A stretch of DNA of 64,000 nucleotides, taken from Xanthomonas euvesicatoria pv. euvesicatoria. GTDB taxonomy: Bacteria; Pseudomonadota; Gammaproteobacteria; Xanthomonadales; Xanthomonadaceae. A model generated the notes under the pieces. The model was not told where the DNA came from. It ran no database searches and worked only from the letters and a program-made list of their open reading frames with translations. The position numbers and the translations under genes were made by a program. Shown here one piece after another: positions 18,172-29,968 of this stretch. The DNA lies in NCBI RefSeq assembly GCF_020880415.1, contig NZ_JAJIUJ010000038.1, positions 124,001 to 188,000 of the forward strand. The letters are read 5' to 3'. The stretch's first letter is position 1. Each line of letters begins with the position of its first letter.

Positions 18172-18975
18172 ATGAGTGGCAACGATGTCGGATCCGAGGC
18201 CGGCCCTCTGCCCAGTCCGTGTATCGGTGTATGTTCGCTGGACGCGCAGTCGCACTGCGTCGGCTGTTTGCGCAGCCTGGATGAAATTGCACGCTGGATG
18301 AGCATGAGCGACGCCGAACGCCAGGACTATCTGCACACGATGCTGCCCGCACGCGCGCTGACGGCGCGGCTGCCCGAATACGCGCAGTTGAGGCGGGCGC
18401 TGTATCCGCTGGATACCGCGCCGGCCGGGCCGGGTTGGAACCATGCCGAGCTGATCGACCTGACCGACGGCGACCCGTCTGCCGAAGCGGCGGTGCTGTG
18501 CGGGCTGGTGCCGCGCGAACAGGGCACGACGGTGTTGCTGACCCGGCGCACGGACAGCCTGCGCCATCATGCCGGGCAGGTCAGCTTCCCCGGCGGGCGG
18601 ATGGAGCCGTCCGATGCCGATGCCGCTGCTGCAGCGCTGCGCGAGAGTTGCGAAGAAATCGCGCTGGGGGCGCAGCACGTGCATGCCTTGGGGTACCTGG
18701 ATCCGTTTGTGACGGTGAGCGGATTTCGGGTGACGCCGGTGGTGGCGGTCATCGACCCGGCGTTCGTGGCGGTGCCGCAGCCGGATGAAGTAGCGGACGT
18801 CTTCGAAGTGCCGCTGGCCTATCTGATGGACCCGGACAATCTGCGCAGTGTGGAACTGGAGTTCCGCGGACGCCCGCGACGCGTGCTCGAATACGACTGG
18901 CCTGCCCACCGTATCTGGGGCGCCACCGCCGCCATTCTTCTCAATCTTCGTCGTCGCCTGGAGCAGGTTGCATGA
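18172..18975 (+). CDS. DUF1289-NUDIX fusion, CoA pyrophosphatase type
   Basis: 267 residues from the ATG with an AGGA site 7 nt upstream (an in-frame ATG at 18148 is possible). An N-terminal DUF1289 motif spans about 15-52 with four cysteines (SPCIGVC and CVGC). A NUDIX hydrolase domain follows. The NudL/CoA-type signature LLTRR..LRHHAGQVSFPGG spans 122-142, followed by RESCEEIAL at 157-165. It should cleave CoA or related nucleotide pyrophosphates. DUF1289 is usually a separate short protein, so the fusion is notable. Its stop overlaps the next start (ATGA). Confidence 0.85.
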   Translation: MSGNDVGSEAGPLPSPCIGVCSLDAQSHCVGCLRSLDEIARWMSMSDAERQDYLHTMLPARALTARLPEYAQLRRALYPLDTAPAGPGWNHAELIDLTDGDPSAEAAVLCGLVPREQGTTVLLTRRTDSLRHHAGQVSFPGGRMEPSDADAAAAALRESCEEIALGAQHVHALGYLDPFVTVSGFRVTPVVAVIDPAFVAVPQPDEVADVFEVPLAYLMDPDNLRSVELEFRGRPRRVLEYDWPAHRIWGATAAILLNLRRRLEQVA

Positions 18976-19844
18976 GTGCAGATCCGAACTGGACCACGCT
19001 GGTCGATGCCGCCACGCTTTCGGCCGCGTTGCAGCATCCACAGCTGCGTCTGCTGGATGCGCGTGCCGCGCCACCGACTGCGCCAGACCCGCACGCAGCG
19101 CGCAAGGCGTACGCGCAGGGGCATCTGCCCGGCGCGCACTATGCCGATCTGGACCACGACCTTGCAGATCTGTCACGGCCGGCGCAGGGGCGGCATCCGT
19201 TGCCGCATAGCGAGGCCTTTGCAAGACGCCTCGGCGAATGGGGCATCGATCCGCAGAGCCAGGTCGTTGTCTACGACGCAGGCGATGGCAGCATGGCGGC
19301 CGCGCGCGCGTGGTGGATGTTGCGGCTGATGGGCCATCGCCGGGTGGCGGTGCTGGACGGTGGCTTGGCCGCGTGGCGTGCGGCCGGTTTTGCGGAAAGC
19401 ACCGAGTCGCCTGCCTTGCGCAGCGGCACCGCGTATCCGGGCCACTTTGACGCCACGGCGGTGGTGGATGCCGAGCAGATCGCGCAGCGCCTGCAACAGG
19501 CGCCGGGCTGGTTGCTGGACGCGCGGGCGGGCGAGCGTTTCCGTGGCGAAGTCGAGCCGATCGACCCGGTGGCCGGGCACGTGCCCGGTGCAGTGAGTCG
19601 CCCGCTTGGGCTGAGCCTGCGTGATGGTCGCTTCAAACCAGCTGCCGAACTGCGCGCCGAGTTGTCCGCGTTGCTGGGTGCGTACCGGCCCGAGCAGGCG
19701 GTGGTGATGTGCGGATCGGGCGTGACGGCCTGCCATCTGTTGCTGGCATTGGAAGTGGCCGGGTTGTCCGGTGCGCGCGTCTACGCCAGTTCCTGGAGCG
19801 GTTGGCTGCAAGATGCCTCGCGCCCGGTCGCGACCGGCGCCTGA
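18972..19844 (+). CDS. Sulfurtransferase (thiosulfate/3-mercaptopyruvate type)
   Basis: 290 residues with two rhodanese domains. The C-terminal one carries catalytic Cys247 in CGSGVTA, the loop of 3-mercaptopyruvate sulfurtransferases of the SseA type. The N-terminal domain has VYDAGDGSMAA, where an Asp replaces the Cys, as usual for an inactive first domain. It transfers sulfane sulfur to cyanide or thiols. Translationally coupled to the NUDIX fusion. Confidence 0.9.
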   Translation: MSADPNWTTLVDAATLSAALQHPQLRLLDARAAPPTAPDPHAARKAYAQGHLPGAHYADLDHDLADLSRPAQGRHPLPHSEAFARRLGEWGIDPQSQVVVYDAGDGSMAAARAWWMLRLMGHRRVAVLDGGLAAWRAAGFAESTESPALRSGTAYPGHFDATAVVDAEQIAQRLQQAPGWLLDARAGERFRGEVEPIDPVAGHVPGAVSRPLGLSLRDGRFKPAAELRAELSALLGAYRPEQAVVMCGSGVTACHLLLALEVAGLSGARVYASSWSGWLQDASRPVATGA

Positions 19845-19932
19845 TTGCAGGCACAATGGCGGCAGGAACGGTGACCTGTGGGGACGCAGGTTCGCTGCGC
19901 GGAGCGCAGTTTCTTGCAGTGCTGGGTGAGCC

Positions 19933-20886
19933 ATGCGGTTGCAGTTACGGATTGGCGCGCTGTGCGTCGCGGTGTGGACGCTGGCTGCCTGTTCGGCGGA
20001 GTCGTCCGCCGATGTCAGCGATACGCCTGCGGTCGCTCATCGCAATGCGGCGCCGCATGATGTGTACGAAGTCGCGCTGGAACGCGCGCGTGCGGAGCGG
20101 CTGAGGCAGCTGCGGGCGCCCGATGGGTGGCTGAGCTATACCGGTTCGGGGCGCGTGCGCGCCGGCCAGTACCGTGTGGGCAGCGACCCGCACAGCGATA
20201 TCGTCCTGCCTGCCGGCCCTGCGCAGCTGGGGCAACTGACGCTGGATGCTGCAGGACACATACGCTTTCGCGCAGATGTCTCCGCCGCGGTGACGCTCAA
20301 CGGGCAGCGCATCGGCGACGTGCGCCTGCAACCAGAGCGGGCAGGGCAGCGCGGCGACCGGCTGGACGTGGGTGGCCGACAGTTCTACCTGGTGCAGACA
20401 GGCGCCTTGTACGGCTGGCGCTTCCGCGACCCGGCAGCGCCGGCGCTGACGCAGTTCGACGGGCTGGAATATTTCCCGACCGATCCGCAGTGGCGCATCC
20501 AGGCGCAGTGGCAACCCTATCCAACGCCGCGCACGACCACCTTGCTGACCTCGATCGGCACGCCGCTCACCGTGGAGGTGCCGGGAGAAGCCGTGTTCTC
20601 GCGCAACGGCCACGAATACCGCTTGCGGCCGCTGCTGCAGGAAGATGGCCAGGGCCTGTTCTTCCTGTTCGCCGACCGCACCAGCGGCAAGGAGAGTTAT
20701 GGCGGCGCGCGGTATCTGTTTGCCACCTCGCCCCGCGATGGTCAGGTGGTTCTGGATTTCAATCTGGCCGAAAACCCGCCATGCGCACTGACGCCCCATG
20801 TGGTCTGCCCCATCGCGCCGCCTGAAAACCGGTTGGACGTGGCAGTGAATGCCGGCGAGAAGACTTACCGTGGGACCGAACGTTGA
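19933..20886 (+). CDS. DUF1684 lipoprotein
   Basis: 317 residues. A signal peptide ending TLAAC marks Cys20 as the lipidation site. The DUF1684 region has RYLFATSPRDG, DFNLAENPPCA and a C-terminal CPIAPPENRLDVAVNAGE motif, which are typical. Function of the family is unknown. It follows the sulfurtransferase by 88 bp on the same strand. Confidence 0.85.
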   Translation: MRLQLRIGALCVAVWTLAACSAESSADVSDTPAVAHRNAAPHDVYEVALERARAERLRQLRAPDGWLSYTGSGRVRAGQYRVGSDPHSDIVLPAGPAQLGQLTLDAAGHIRFRADVSAAVTLNGQRIGDVRLQPERAGQRGDRLDVGGRQFYLVQTGALYGWRFRDPAAPALTQFDGLEYFPTDPQWRIQAQWQPYPTPRTTTLLTSIGTPLTVEVPGEAVFSRNGHEYRLRPLLQEDGQGLFFLFADRTSGKESYGGARYLFATSPRDGQVVLDFNLAENPPCALTPHVVCPIAPPENRLDVAVNAGEKTYRGTER

Positions 20887-21104
20887 GTGTGCTGCAACGG
20901 TGGACGGTGTGCGAGTCAAGAGGTGTTTTCGATGGCTCATCACAGCATCCGGGAGCGGTCACGTGCGTGTTCTCCGGGCGACGCTGTCTTTCGACGGCGC
21001 GGCTGGCACGCAGGTTGGATCGCTTCTCGGCGCTGTCGGGCGCGACCGGGCATGACCGACGTAACGCAGTGACTCGCCCACCGGCAGTGGCAAGAAAGCG
21101 CCGC

Positions 21105-21680
21105 CTAACGCGGCGTGTGCGACCAGCTCACCGCCGCTTCGATGCGCGGCCACGGGAACAGCGGGCCGGGGTCGAGCTTGCGCCGGATTTTACGGGCCGG
21201 GTCGTCGTTGGCGGCTTCCTGGGTGGTATCCAGCGCCTGATGGCCGGCGATGCGCCGCACCGAGGGCAGCTGCTGCTGCAGCCATTGCAACAAGGTGATC
21301 AGCGCGGCGATCTGCGCTTCGGGATAGGGTTCGGTCATCTGCTGATACCGCGAATCCAGCCAGTGCGGATAACGGCCGCGGTTGACCAGTTCGATGCCCA
21401 GCGTATGCGGGTTGTGCCCGCGCACATGATGCGCAACGCGCTCCAGGGCGACGTATTGCTGGATGCTGCCGTTGCGATCGAGGTAGTAATGCCCGCTGTT
21501 GCCGGTGCCGCTGTCATAAAGCACGCGTTCGCCGTATTCGCGCGCCATCGCCATGTCCGGCAATTCGGTGCAATGGATGACCACCATGTCGATCTGGGTG
21601 AGCGCGCGCCTGGCCAACCGCGATTCGTAGGATAACGGCGCATAGGTGATTGGCGGCGACGGCAAGACGGCATCGGACAT
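21105..21680 (-). CDS. N-acetylmuramoyl-L-alanine amidase, Amidase_2 (AmpD-like)
   Basis: 191 residues and no signal peptide. Zinc-ligand motifs of the family are visible: VVIHCTEL, ALERVAHHVRG and AGHQALDTTQE. It would cleave the amide between MurNAc (or anhydroMurNAc) and the stem peptide in cell-wall recycling. Start MSDAVLP; the open frame continues upstream without support. It stands alone, divergent from the MOSC gene. Confidence 0.88.
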   Translation of the reverse strand: MSDAVLPSPPITYAPLSYESRLARRALTQIDMVVIHCTELPDMAMAREYGERVLYDSGTGNSGHYYLDRNGSIQQYVALERVAHHVRGHNPHTLGIELVNRGRYPHWLDSRYQQMTEPYPEAQIAALITLLQWLQQQLPSVRRIAGHQALDTTQEAANDDPARKIRRKLDPGPLFPWPRIEAAVSWSHTPR

Positions 21681-21703
21681 GGAGCGGATGCTAGCATTGC
21701 CCG

Positions 21704-22195
21704 ATGGCTTTGAATCCCGACAGCCCTCTGGGCAAATTGATGGCGACGCTGCCACAGACCGGTCAGGTGACCTGGATCGGCGTGCGCCCGGCGCGTGAGG
21801 TGGCGATGCAGGAAGTGGACGCGGCGCAGGTGAGCACCGGTATGGGTCTTGTGGGAGACCGCTACAAAGGTGGCAGCGGCAAGCGCGGCGTGACCCTGAT
21901 CCAGGCCGAGCATTTGCCGGTGATCGCGGCGCTGTCAGGACACGCCACCATCGCGCCGGCGACGCTGCGGCGCAACCTGGTGGTGTCCGGAATTGCGTTG
22001 ATCGCGCTGAAAGGGCGGCGATTCCGAATCGGCGAAATCGAATTGGAAGGCACCGACCCGTGCGACCCATGTTCGCGCATGGAAGATGCCCTGGGTGCGG
22101 GCGGCTATAACGCCATGCGCGGCCACGGTGGGCTGTGCGCACGCGTGCTGCGCGGCGGCGTGCTGCGCATCGGCGATACGGTGCAGGCGCTATGA
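21704..22195 (+). CDS. MOSC-domain protein
   Basis: 163 residues, essentially one MOSC domain. Typical features include GDRYKGGSGKRGVTLIQ, the conserved Cys-containing DPCDPCSRME and a C-terminal GHGGLCARVLRGG. MOSC proteins handle molybdenum-cofactor sulfur or related metal-sulfur chemistry. No substrate can be assigned. Its stop overlaps the next start (ATGA). Confidence 0.88.
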   Translation: MALNPDSPLGKLMATLPQTGQVTWIGVRPAREVAMQEVDAAQVSTGMGLVGDRYKGGSGKRGVTLIQAEHLPVIAALSGHATIAPATLRRNLVVSGIALIALKGRRFRIGEIELEGTDPCDPCSRMEDALGAGGYNAMRGHGGLCARVLRGGVLRIGDTVQAL

Positions 22196-22719
22196 GTCGC
22201 GGCCATTGCATCCTCTCGCACGGCTTCGAAAGCGGCCCGGACGCCTTGAAGGTGACCGCGCTGGCCAACGTGGCCGAGCAGTTGGGCTGGACCCATGAGC
22301 GCCCGGATTTCACCGACCTGGATGCACGCCGCGAGGTGAGTACGCTGGGCGACGTGCCAGGCCGGCTGCAACGCCTGCTGGAAATTGCGCGGGCGGCGGC
22401 CGAGAAGGGGCCGGTGGTGCTGGCCGGCTCCAGCCTGGGCTCGTATATCGCCGGGATGGTGTCGTTGCAGGTGCCCACGCGCGGCCTGTTTCTGATGGTG
22501 CCGCCGACCAAGATGGGCCCGATGCCGGCGCTGGACGCCGCATCGGTGCCGATCTCGATCGTGCATGCCTGGCGCGACGCGTTGATTCCGGCTGCCGACG
22601 TGATTGCCTGGGCGCAGGCCCGGCATGCGCGCCTGCTGCTGGTCGACGATGACCATCGTCTGGCCTCGCACGTCGACGCCTCGGCGCGCGCGTTCGCAGC
22701 GTTGTTGCAGGGCCTGTGA
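22192..22719 (+). CDS. Alpha/beta hydrolase, YqiA/YcfP-like
   Basis: 175 residues. A short alpha/beta hydrolase with SHGFESGPDALK at the N-terminus, a nucleophile elbow LAGSSLGSY, an acid in HAWRDALIP and a histidine in DDDHRL. The triad looks complete. Such small hydrolases act as esterases on unknown substrates. Coupled to the MOSC gene. Confidence 0.8.
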   Translation: MSRGHCILSHGFESGPDALKVTALANVAEQLGWTHERPDFTDLDARREVSTLGDVPGRLQRLLEIARAAAEKGPVVLAGSSLGSYIAGMVSLQVPTRGLFLMVPPTKMGPMPALDAASVPISIVHAWRDALIPAADVIAWAQARHARLLLVDDDHRLASHVDASARAFAALLQGL

Positions 22720-22759
22720 TGCGGACGGTTGCCAGCCATGGCTGCGCGCGGTGCCACCG

Positions 22760-23266
22760 ATGAACGTGTTGATCCGCGAAGCCACCGAAGGCGACGCCGC
22801 TGCCATCGAACTGCTGACCATGGTGGCCTTCATGCGCGCCGAACACAGCCGGCATGACGAGCACCAGGTGATTGCAGGATTGCGTCAGGACGGCGCACTC
22901 GTGTTGTCGCTGGTCGCCGACCACGACGGCTACGTGGTCGGGCATCTGGCCGTCTCGCCGGTGGCGCTGTCGGACGATTCGCCCGGCTGGTTCGCGCTTG
23001 GCCCGCTGGCCGTGGGGCCCGGCCATCAACGGCAAGGGCTGGGGACGCGGCTGGTGCAGGCCGCGCTTGCCACGTTGCGCGAGCGCGGCGCCGCAGGCTG
23101 CCTGGCGCTGGGCGAGCCGGCGTTTTTCCGGCGCTTGGGCTTTGCGGTCGAACCTGGCCTGGCGTTGCCCGAGGTGCCTGCATCGGAATTGCAAGCCCTG
23201 GCGTTCGGCGACCGGCTGCTGCCGCTGGCCGATGTGGCTTACCACCCGGCGTTCGGGCTGGGTTGA
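22760..23266 (+). CDS. GNAT-family N-acetyltransferase
   Basis: 168 residues. The acetyl-CoA binding motif is seen as LAVGPGHQRQGLGTRLVQAAL, followed by a FFRRLGF element. Resembles YhbS-type acetyltransferases. Substrate unknown. Starts 40 bp after the hydrolase and probably shares its transcript. Confidence 0.85.
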   Translation: MNVLIREATEGDAAAIELLTMVAFMRAEHSRHDEHQVIAGLRQDGALVLSLVADHDGYVVGHLAVSPVALSDDSPGWFALGPLAVGPGHQRQGLGTRLVQAALATLRERGAAGCLALGEPAFFRRLGFAVEPGLALPEVPASELQALAFGDRLLPLADVAYHPAFGLG

Positions 23267-23388
23267 GCGCCGGCTGCATTGGCCCGGCCTGTTGCGCCGG
23301 TGTCGCTGCCAGTGCGGCGGGTTGGACTGGCTGCACTTCACCTGTTGAGGATTGGTCCGATGCGCCATTGATGCCGCCGTCGTGATGA

Positions 23389-26379
<2,991 letters not shown>

Positions 26380-26599
26380 GCTCGCGCCGGTTGCGTCCGA
26401 TGGCGCGCCGGCTCGGCTCGCGTAGACGCCAGCAGACGCGGTTGCCAAGGTGCCATGCGTCGCAGGCGCGGGAGCGCGTGCTTGCCACGACGCGACCGCT
26501 GCCGTGCACGCGCAGAAGGCGTGGGCATGATCGCAATGCGCCCACAACAAGCCCAGCACAGGGCTGCGGTATGCTGATTCGCATGCTCTGGAGTCAACG

Positions 26600-27376
26600 A
26601 TGACCGCACCACCTCGCATCGCTTTTCTTGCCAGCCCCGCCGAGCCGGCGGTGGCCGCGCGCGCACGCCTTACGCAGCGCTATGGCGACCATGCCCTGGA
26701 CAGCGCCGACATCGTCTGTGCGCTGGGCGGCGACGGGTTCATGTTGCAGACGCTGCACCGGCATGGCGCCGCCGACAAGCCGGTGTTCGGCATGAAGCTG
26801 GGCTCGGTCGGCTTTTTGATGAACCAGTACCGCGACAACGAAGACGACCTGCTCGAGCGCCTGCAGCGCGCCGAGCCAGCGTATCTGCGGCCGCTGGAAA
26901 TGCAGGTGCAGACCGAATCCGGTGCCAGTGCCGGCTCGCTGGCCTACAACGAGGTCTCGCTGCTGCGGCAGACCCGGCAGGCCGCGCATCTGAGCGTGGA
27001 TCTCAACGGCCAGACCCGCATTGCCGAGCTGATCGGCGATGGCGTGATGGTGGCTACGCCGGCCGGCAGCACGGCGTACAACTATTCGGCGCACGGGCCG
27101 ATCCTGCCGCTGGGCTCGCATACGCTGGCGCTGACGCCGATCGCGCCGTATCGTCCGCGGCGCTGGCGCGGCGCCATCCTCAAGGCAGATACCGAAGTGC
27201 GCTTCCGCGTGCTCGACCCGTACAAGCGCCCGGTCAGCGTCACCGCCGACTCGCACGAAATCCGCGACGTGGTCGAAGTGACCATCCGCGAATCCACGCA
27301 ACGCCAGGTCACGTTGTTGTTCGATCCCGAACACAATCTGGAAGAGCGCATCTTCAGCGAGCAGTTTGCGGTTTGA
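26600..27376 (+). CDS. nadK: NAD kinase
   Basis: 258 residues. The GGDG motif is at 43-46, followed by the NAD-binding [15 protein letters not shown]. It phosphorylates NAD to NADP with ATP or polyphosphate. Length is slightly short for the family, as in other Xanthomonas. It follows rlmKL after 220 bp in which no gene was seen. The repeat at 27384 follows. Confidence 0.96.
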
Positions 27377-27379
27377 GGA

Positions 27380-27420
27380 GCGGGGATTTGGGATTCGAGA
27401 TTCGGGATTGGCAACGGCAG
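27380..27420. repeat. GGGATTTGGGATTCGAGATTCGGGATTGG repeat
   Basis: Same family as 2893-2930, with the same GGCAACGGCAG tail. A reverse copy (CTAATCCCCAATCCC) lies at about 27521-27536, giving an inverted pair between nadK and the next gene. Confidence 0.65.
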
Positions 27421-27543
27421 CAGCGTGCCACGTCGTCTTTAGAATCGCGCGCACGCGCTACGATGCTGCGCGGATGGGCGATCAAATCCCGACCTCCAGT
27501 CCTGCTTTAAACCACTCCCTAATCCCCAATCCCGGCCTCCCCA

Positions 27544-28509
27544 ATGCCCGACAACTCCCCAAGGTTATTGACCGTCGCGGTGACCTCGCGCGCCCTGTTC
27601 GATCTCGAAGAAGGCCATGCGCTGTTCGAGGCCGACGGAGTGGAGGCGTATTCGGCATTCCAGCGCGAGCATGAGGACGACGTCCTGCAACCTGGCGTTG
27701 CGTTCCCGGTGGTGCGCAAGCTGCTGGCGCTCAATCACGATGTGCCCGAGGACGCGCCGCGGGTGGAGGTCATCCTGCTGTCACGCAATTCCGCCGATAC
27801 CGGCCTGCGCATCTTCAACTCGATCCAGCATTACAACCTGGGCATCGTGCGTGCCACCTTCACCTCGGGCGAGCCGACCTGGCCGTACGTCAAGCCGTTC
27901 GGGACCGACCTGTTTCTCTCGGCCAATCCGGAATCGGTACGGCGCGCGCTGAGCCATGGCATCGCGGCGGCGACCATCATGCCGCGCGCACTGGGCGAAC
28001 GCGCCGAGGCCGCGGCGGCAATCGTGGACAACGACGAAAGCCGTTTGTCGACGCAGCTGCGGATCGCCTTCGATGGCGATGCGGTGATCTTCGGCGACGA
28101 GAGCGAACGCATCTCGCGCGAGCAGGGCGTGGAAGCCTTCGGGCGTCACGAGCGCGAGCGTGCACGCGAGCCGTTGTCGGTGGGGCCGTTCCGTAATTTT
28201 CTGGCGGCCCTGCACACCTTGCAGGCGGCGTTTCCGCCCGGCCAGGCCTCGCCGATCCGCACGGCGCTGGTCACTGCGCGCTCGGCGCCGGCCCATGAGC
28301 GGGTGATCCGCACCTTGCGCGAGTGGGGCGTGCGTCTGGACGAGGCGCTGTTCCTGGGCGGGCGTCACAAGGGCCCGTTTCTTCAGGCGTTTGGTGCGGA
28401 TATCTTCTTCGACGATTCGCAGCACAACATCGACAGTGCGCGCCAGCATCAGCACGTGGCCGCCGGACATGTGCCGCACGGCGTGGCCAATGATCCGCCG
28501 TTTGCCTGA
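27544..28509 (+). CDS. 5'-nucleotidase (5-nucleotidase family, PF06189-like)
   Basis: 321 residues. Begins with TVAVTSRALFDLEEGH and has LLSRNSADTGLRIFNSI, AFDGDAVIFGDESE and a C-terminal FFDDSQHNIDSA, all characteristic of the cytosolic 5'-nucleotidase family. It would remove phosphate from nucleoside monophosphates. Single gene between a repeat pair and a convergent DUF2939 gene. Confidence 0.88.
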   Translation: MPDNSPRLLTVAVTSRALFDLEEGHALFEADGVEAYSAFQREHEDDVLQPGVAFPVVRKLLALNHDVPEDAPRVEVILLSRNSADTGLRIFNSIQHYNLGIVRATFTSGEPTWPYVKPFGTDLFLSANPESVRRALSHGIAAATIMPRALGERAEAAAAIVDNDESRLSTQLRIAFDGDAVIFGDESERISREQGVEAFGRHERERAREPLSVGPFRNFLAALHTLQAAFPPGQASPIRTALVTARSAPAHERVIRTLREWGVRLDEALFLGGRHKGPFLQAFGADIFFDDSQHNIDSARQHQHVAAGHVPHGVANDPPFA

Positions 28510-28583
28510 GCCACACACCCGCGCACGACAGGACGGGCTGCGCGGCGTCTGCGCTGGCTGACGCACCAAAGTGTTGTCGCGAA

Positions 28584-28600
28584 GGGACGCTTAGCGTCCC
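28584..28600. promoter_or_regulatory. Short palindrome over the DUF2939 stop codon
   Basis: GGGACGC-TTA-GCGTCCC. The loop is the minus-strand stop codon TAA. It lacks a T run, so its role as a terminator for the convergent pair is uncertain. Confidence 0.35.
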
Positions 28601-29157
28601 TGTCCCGCTTGCGCGTCAGCCAACGGCAGGCGGATATCGGTCAGCCGCCATCGCAGGCCTTGCCGCGTCAACACGAACACCACCGGCGCGCCAGTGGCGG
28701 TATGCGTAGTTGCGGTGAAGCGGCGAGTGGACTCGAAGCGTTGTTCGGCGCCTCGCAGCGGCCGTGCGGGCGCTGGCGCGGCGTAGGTGTCGGCGCTGAC
28801 GGTGTCGCCGGTGACCCGATTCCAGACGCTGTGGCCTTGCAACAGCGCGCCAATCCCAAGCGGCGTGACCAGAGTATCCACGCCCGCGCTGCCGATGCCG
28901 CTGGCGAGCTGCAAGGCGAACCCGCCGAGCAAGCTCGATTGCAGGCTGCTCCCGGCCTGGCGCACCAGGTAATCGTCCAGCTGCGCCTTGAGGTTGACGC
29001 GCAGAGTCGGGAAATCCACGTGTCGCTCCAGCTGTCCGGCATCGCGGTTGGCCACAGCCTGGCTGATGCCGCGGATAGCAAGATATGGTCCGGCAACGAC
29101 GTACCCGGCCAGCAGCACGACGGCCAGCACCGGCAGCAGCAGCCAGCGCTTCCTCAT
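28591..29157 (-). CDS. DUF2939 protein
   Basis: 188 residues. An N-terminal membrane helix (about 5-25, LLLPVLAVVLLAGYVVAGPY) precedes the DUF2939 region, which has AIRGISQAVANRDAGQLERHVDF. Probably inner-membrane anchored with a periplasmic domain. Function unknown. An upstream Met (29166) is possible, but GGA sits at better spacing for 29157. Confidence 0.75.
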   Translation of the reverse strand: MRKRWLLLPVLAVVLLAGYVVAGPYLAIRGISQAVANRDAGQLERHVDFPTLRVNLKAQLDDYLVRQAGSSLQSSLLGGFALQLASGIGSAGVDTLVTPLGIGALLQGHSVWNRVTGDTVSADTYAAPAPARPLRGAEQRFESTRRFTATTHTATGAPVVFVLTRQGLRWRLTDIRLPLADAQAGQGR

Positions 29158-29281
29158 CGTGTGCATTCCGGTGCTGTTGAAGCCGGGAGCGTGGTCGCCA
29201 GGTAGGCGAGGGCTGCGTAACGTCGCTGCGGTGCGCGCAGGATCGGCGCAGCGCGGCACGATTCGCGTGCCAAGTGTGTCA

Positions 29282-29968
29282 TCAAAATTCCAGGTCCAAG
29301 GCCGCGCACAGGTAATCGACGAACGGGGCCAGGGTCACCAGGTCCGTCTCGATGGTCTGGCGTAGTCGCGGCCCGGTCATGATGCTGTCGTCCAGGTGAC
29401 GCAGGTACGCCCAGTTGCGGTGCTTGAGATCGTCGATGAACTCGAAGTCGTTGGGAAATCCACGCGGTGTGCGCACCAGCTTTTCGCTGTCGTCCATGGT
29501 GAATTTGCGCAGCAGTTTCGGGTTATGCGCGGCGGCCTTCCAGCTGCCGGGATTGTCGAAAATGAACTGGCGCAGCTTGCGTTGCGTGTCCGGCTCCGGA
29601 TGCCACAGGCCAGCGCCGACAAAACTTTCGCCCGGCTGCAGGTGGATATAGAACGATGGCGCCGGCATCTGGCGGCGGCGTTCATGGAACAGGCGTGCGC
29701 CTTGCCAGTTCTTGTAAGGCGATTTGTCGTTGGAAAACCGCGCATCGCGATAGATGCGAAACAGCGAGCCGCCCTGGGTTTTGGGATCGGCGCGATAGTG
29801 TTCGCTGACCTGTGCCAGTGCCGGCTGCAGATCGGTGATCAGCTGCAGAAACGGCTGGCGCACATGCGCCTCATACTGATGCCGATGGTCGTTGAACCAG
29901 GTCTTGTCGTTGTGGCGGGCCAGGGCGCGCAGGAACTTGAAGCTGGCGTCGGAAAAGTAGGTGGTCAT
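29282..29968 (-). CDS. DUF2461 protein
   Basis: 228 residues of the DUF2461/TIGR02453 family. Typical motifs are FLRALARHNDKTWF, FRIYRDARFSNDKSPYK and FYIHLQPGESFVGAG. Function unknown; cytoplasmic. Its ATG overlaps the sbcB stop (ATGA), so it is made with exonuclease I. Confidence 0.88.
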   Translation of the reverse strand: MTTYFSDASFKFLRALARHNDKTWFNDHRHQYEAHVRQPFLQLITDLQPALAQVSEHYRADPKTQGGSLFRIYRDARFSNDKSPYKNWQGARLFHERRRQMPAPSFYIHLQPGESFVGAGLWHPEPDTQRKLRQFIFDNPGSWKAAAHNPKLLRKFTMDDSEKLVRTPRGFPNDFEFIDDLKHRNWAYLRHLDDSIMTGPRLRQTIETDLVTLAPFVDYLCAALDLEF

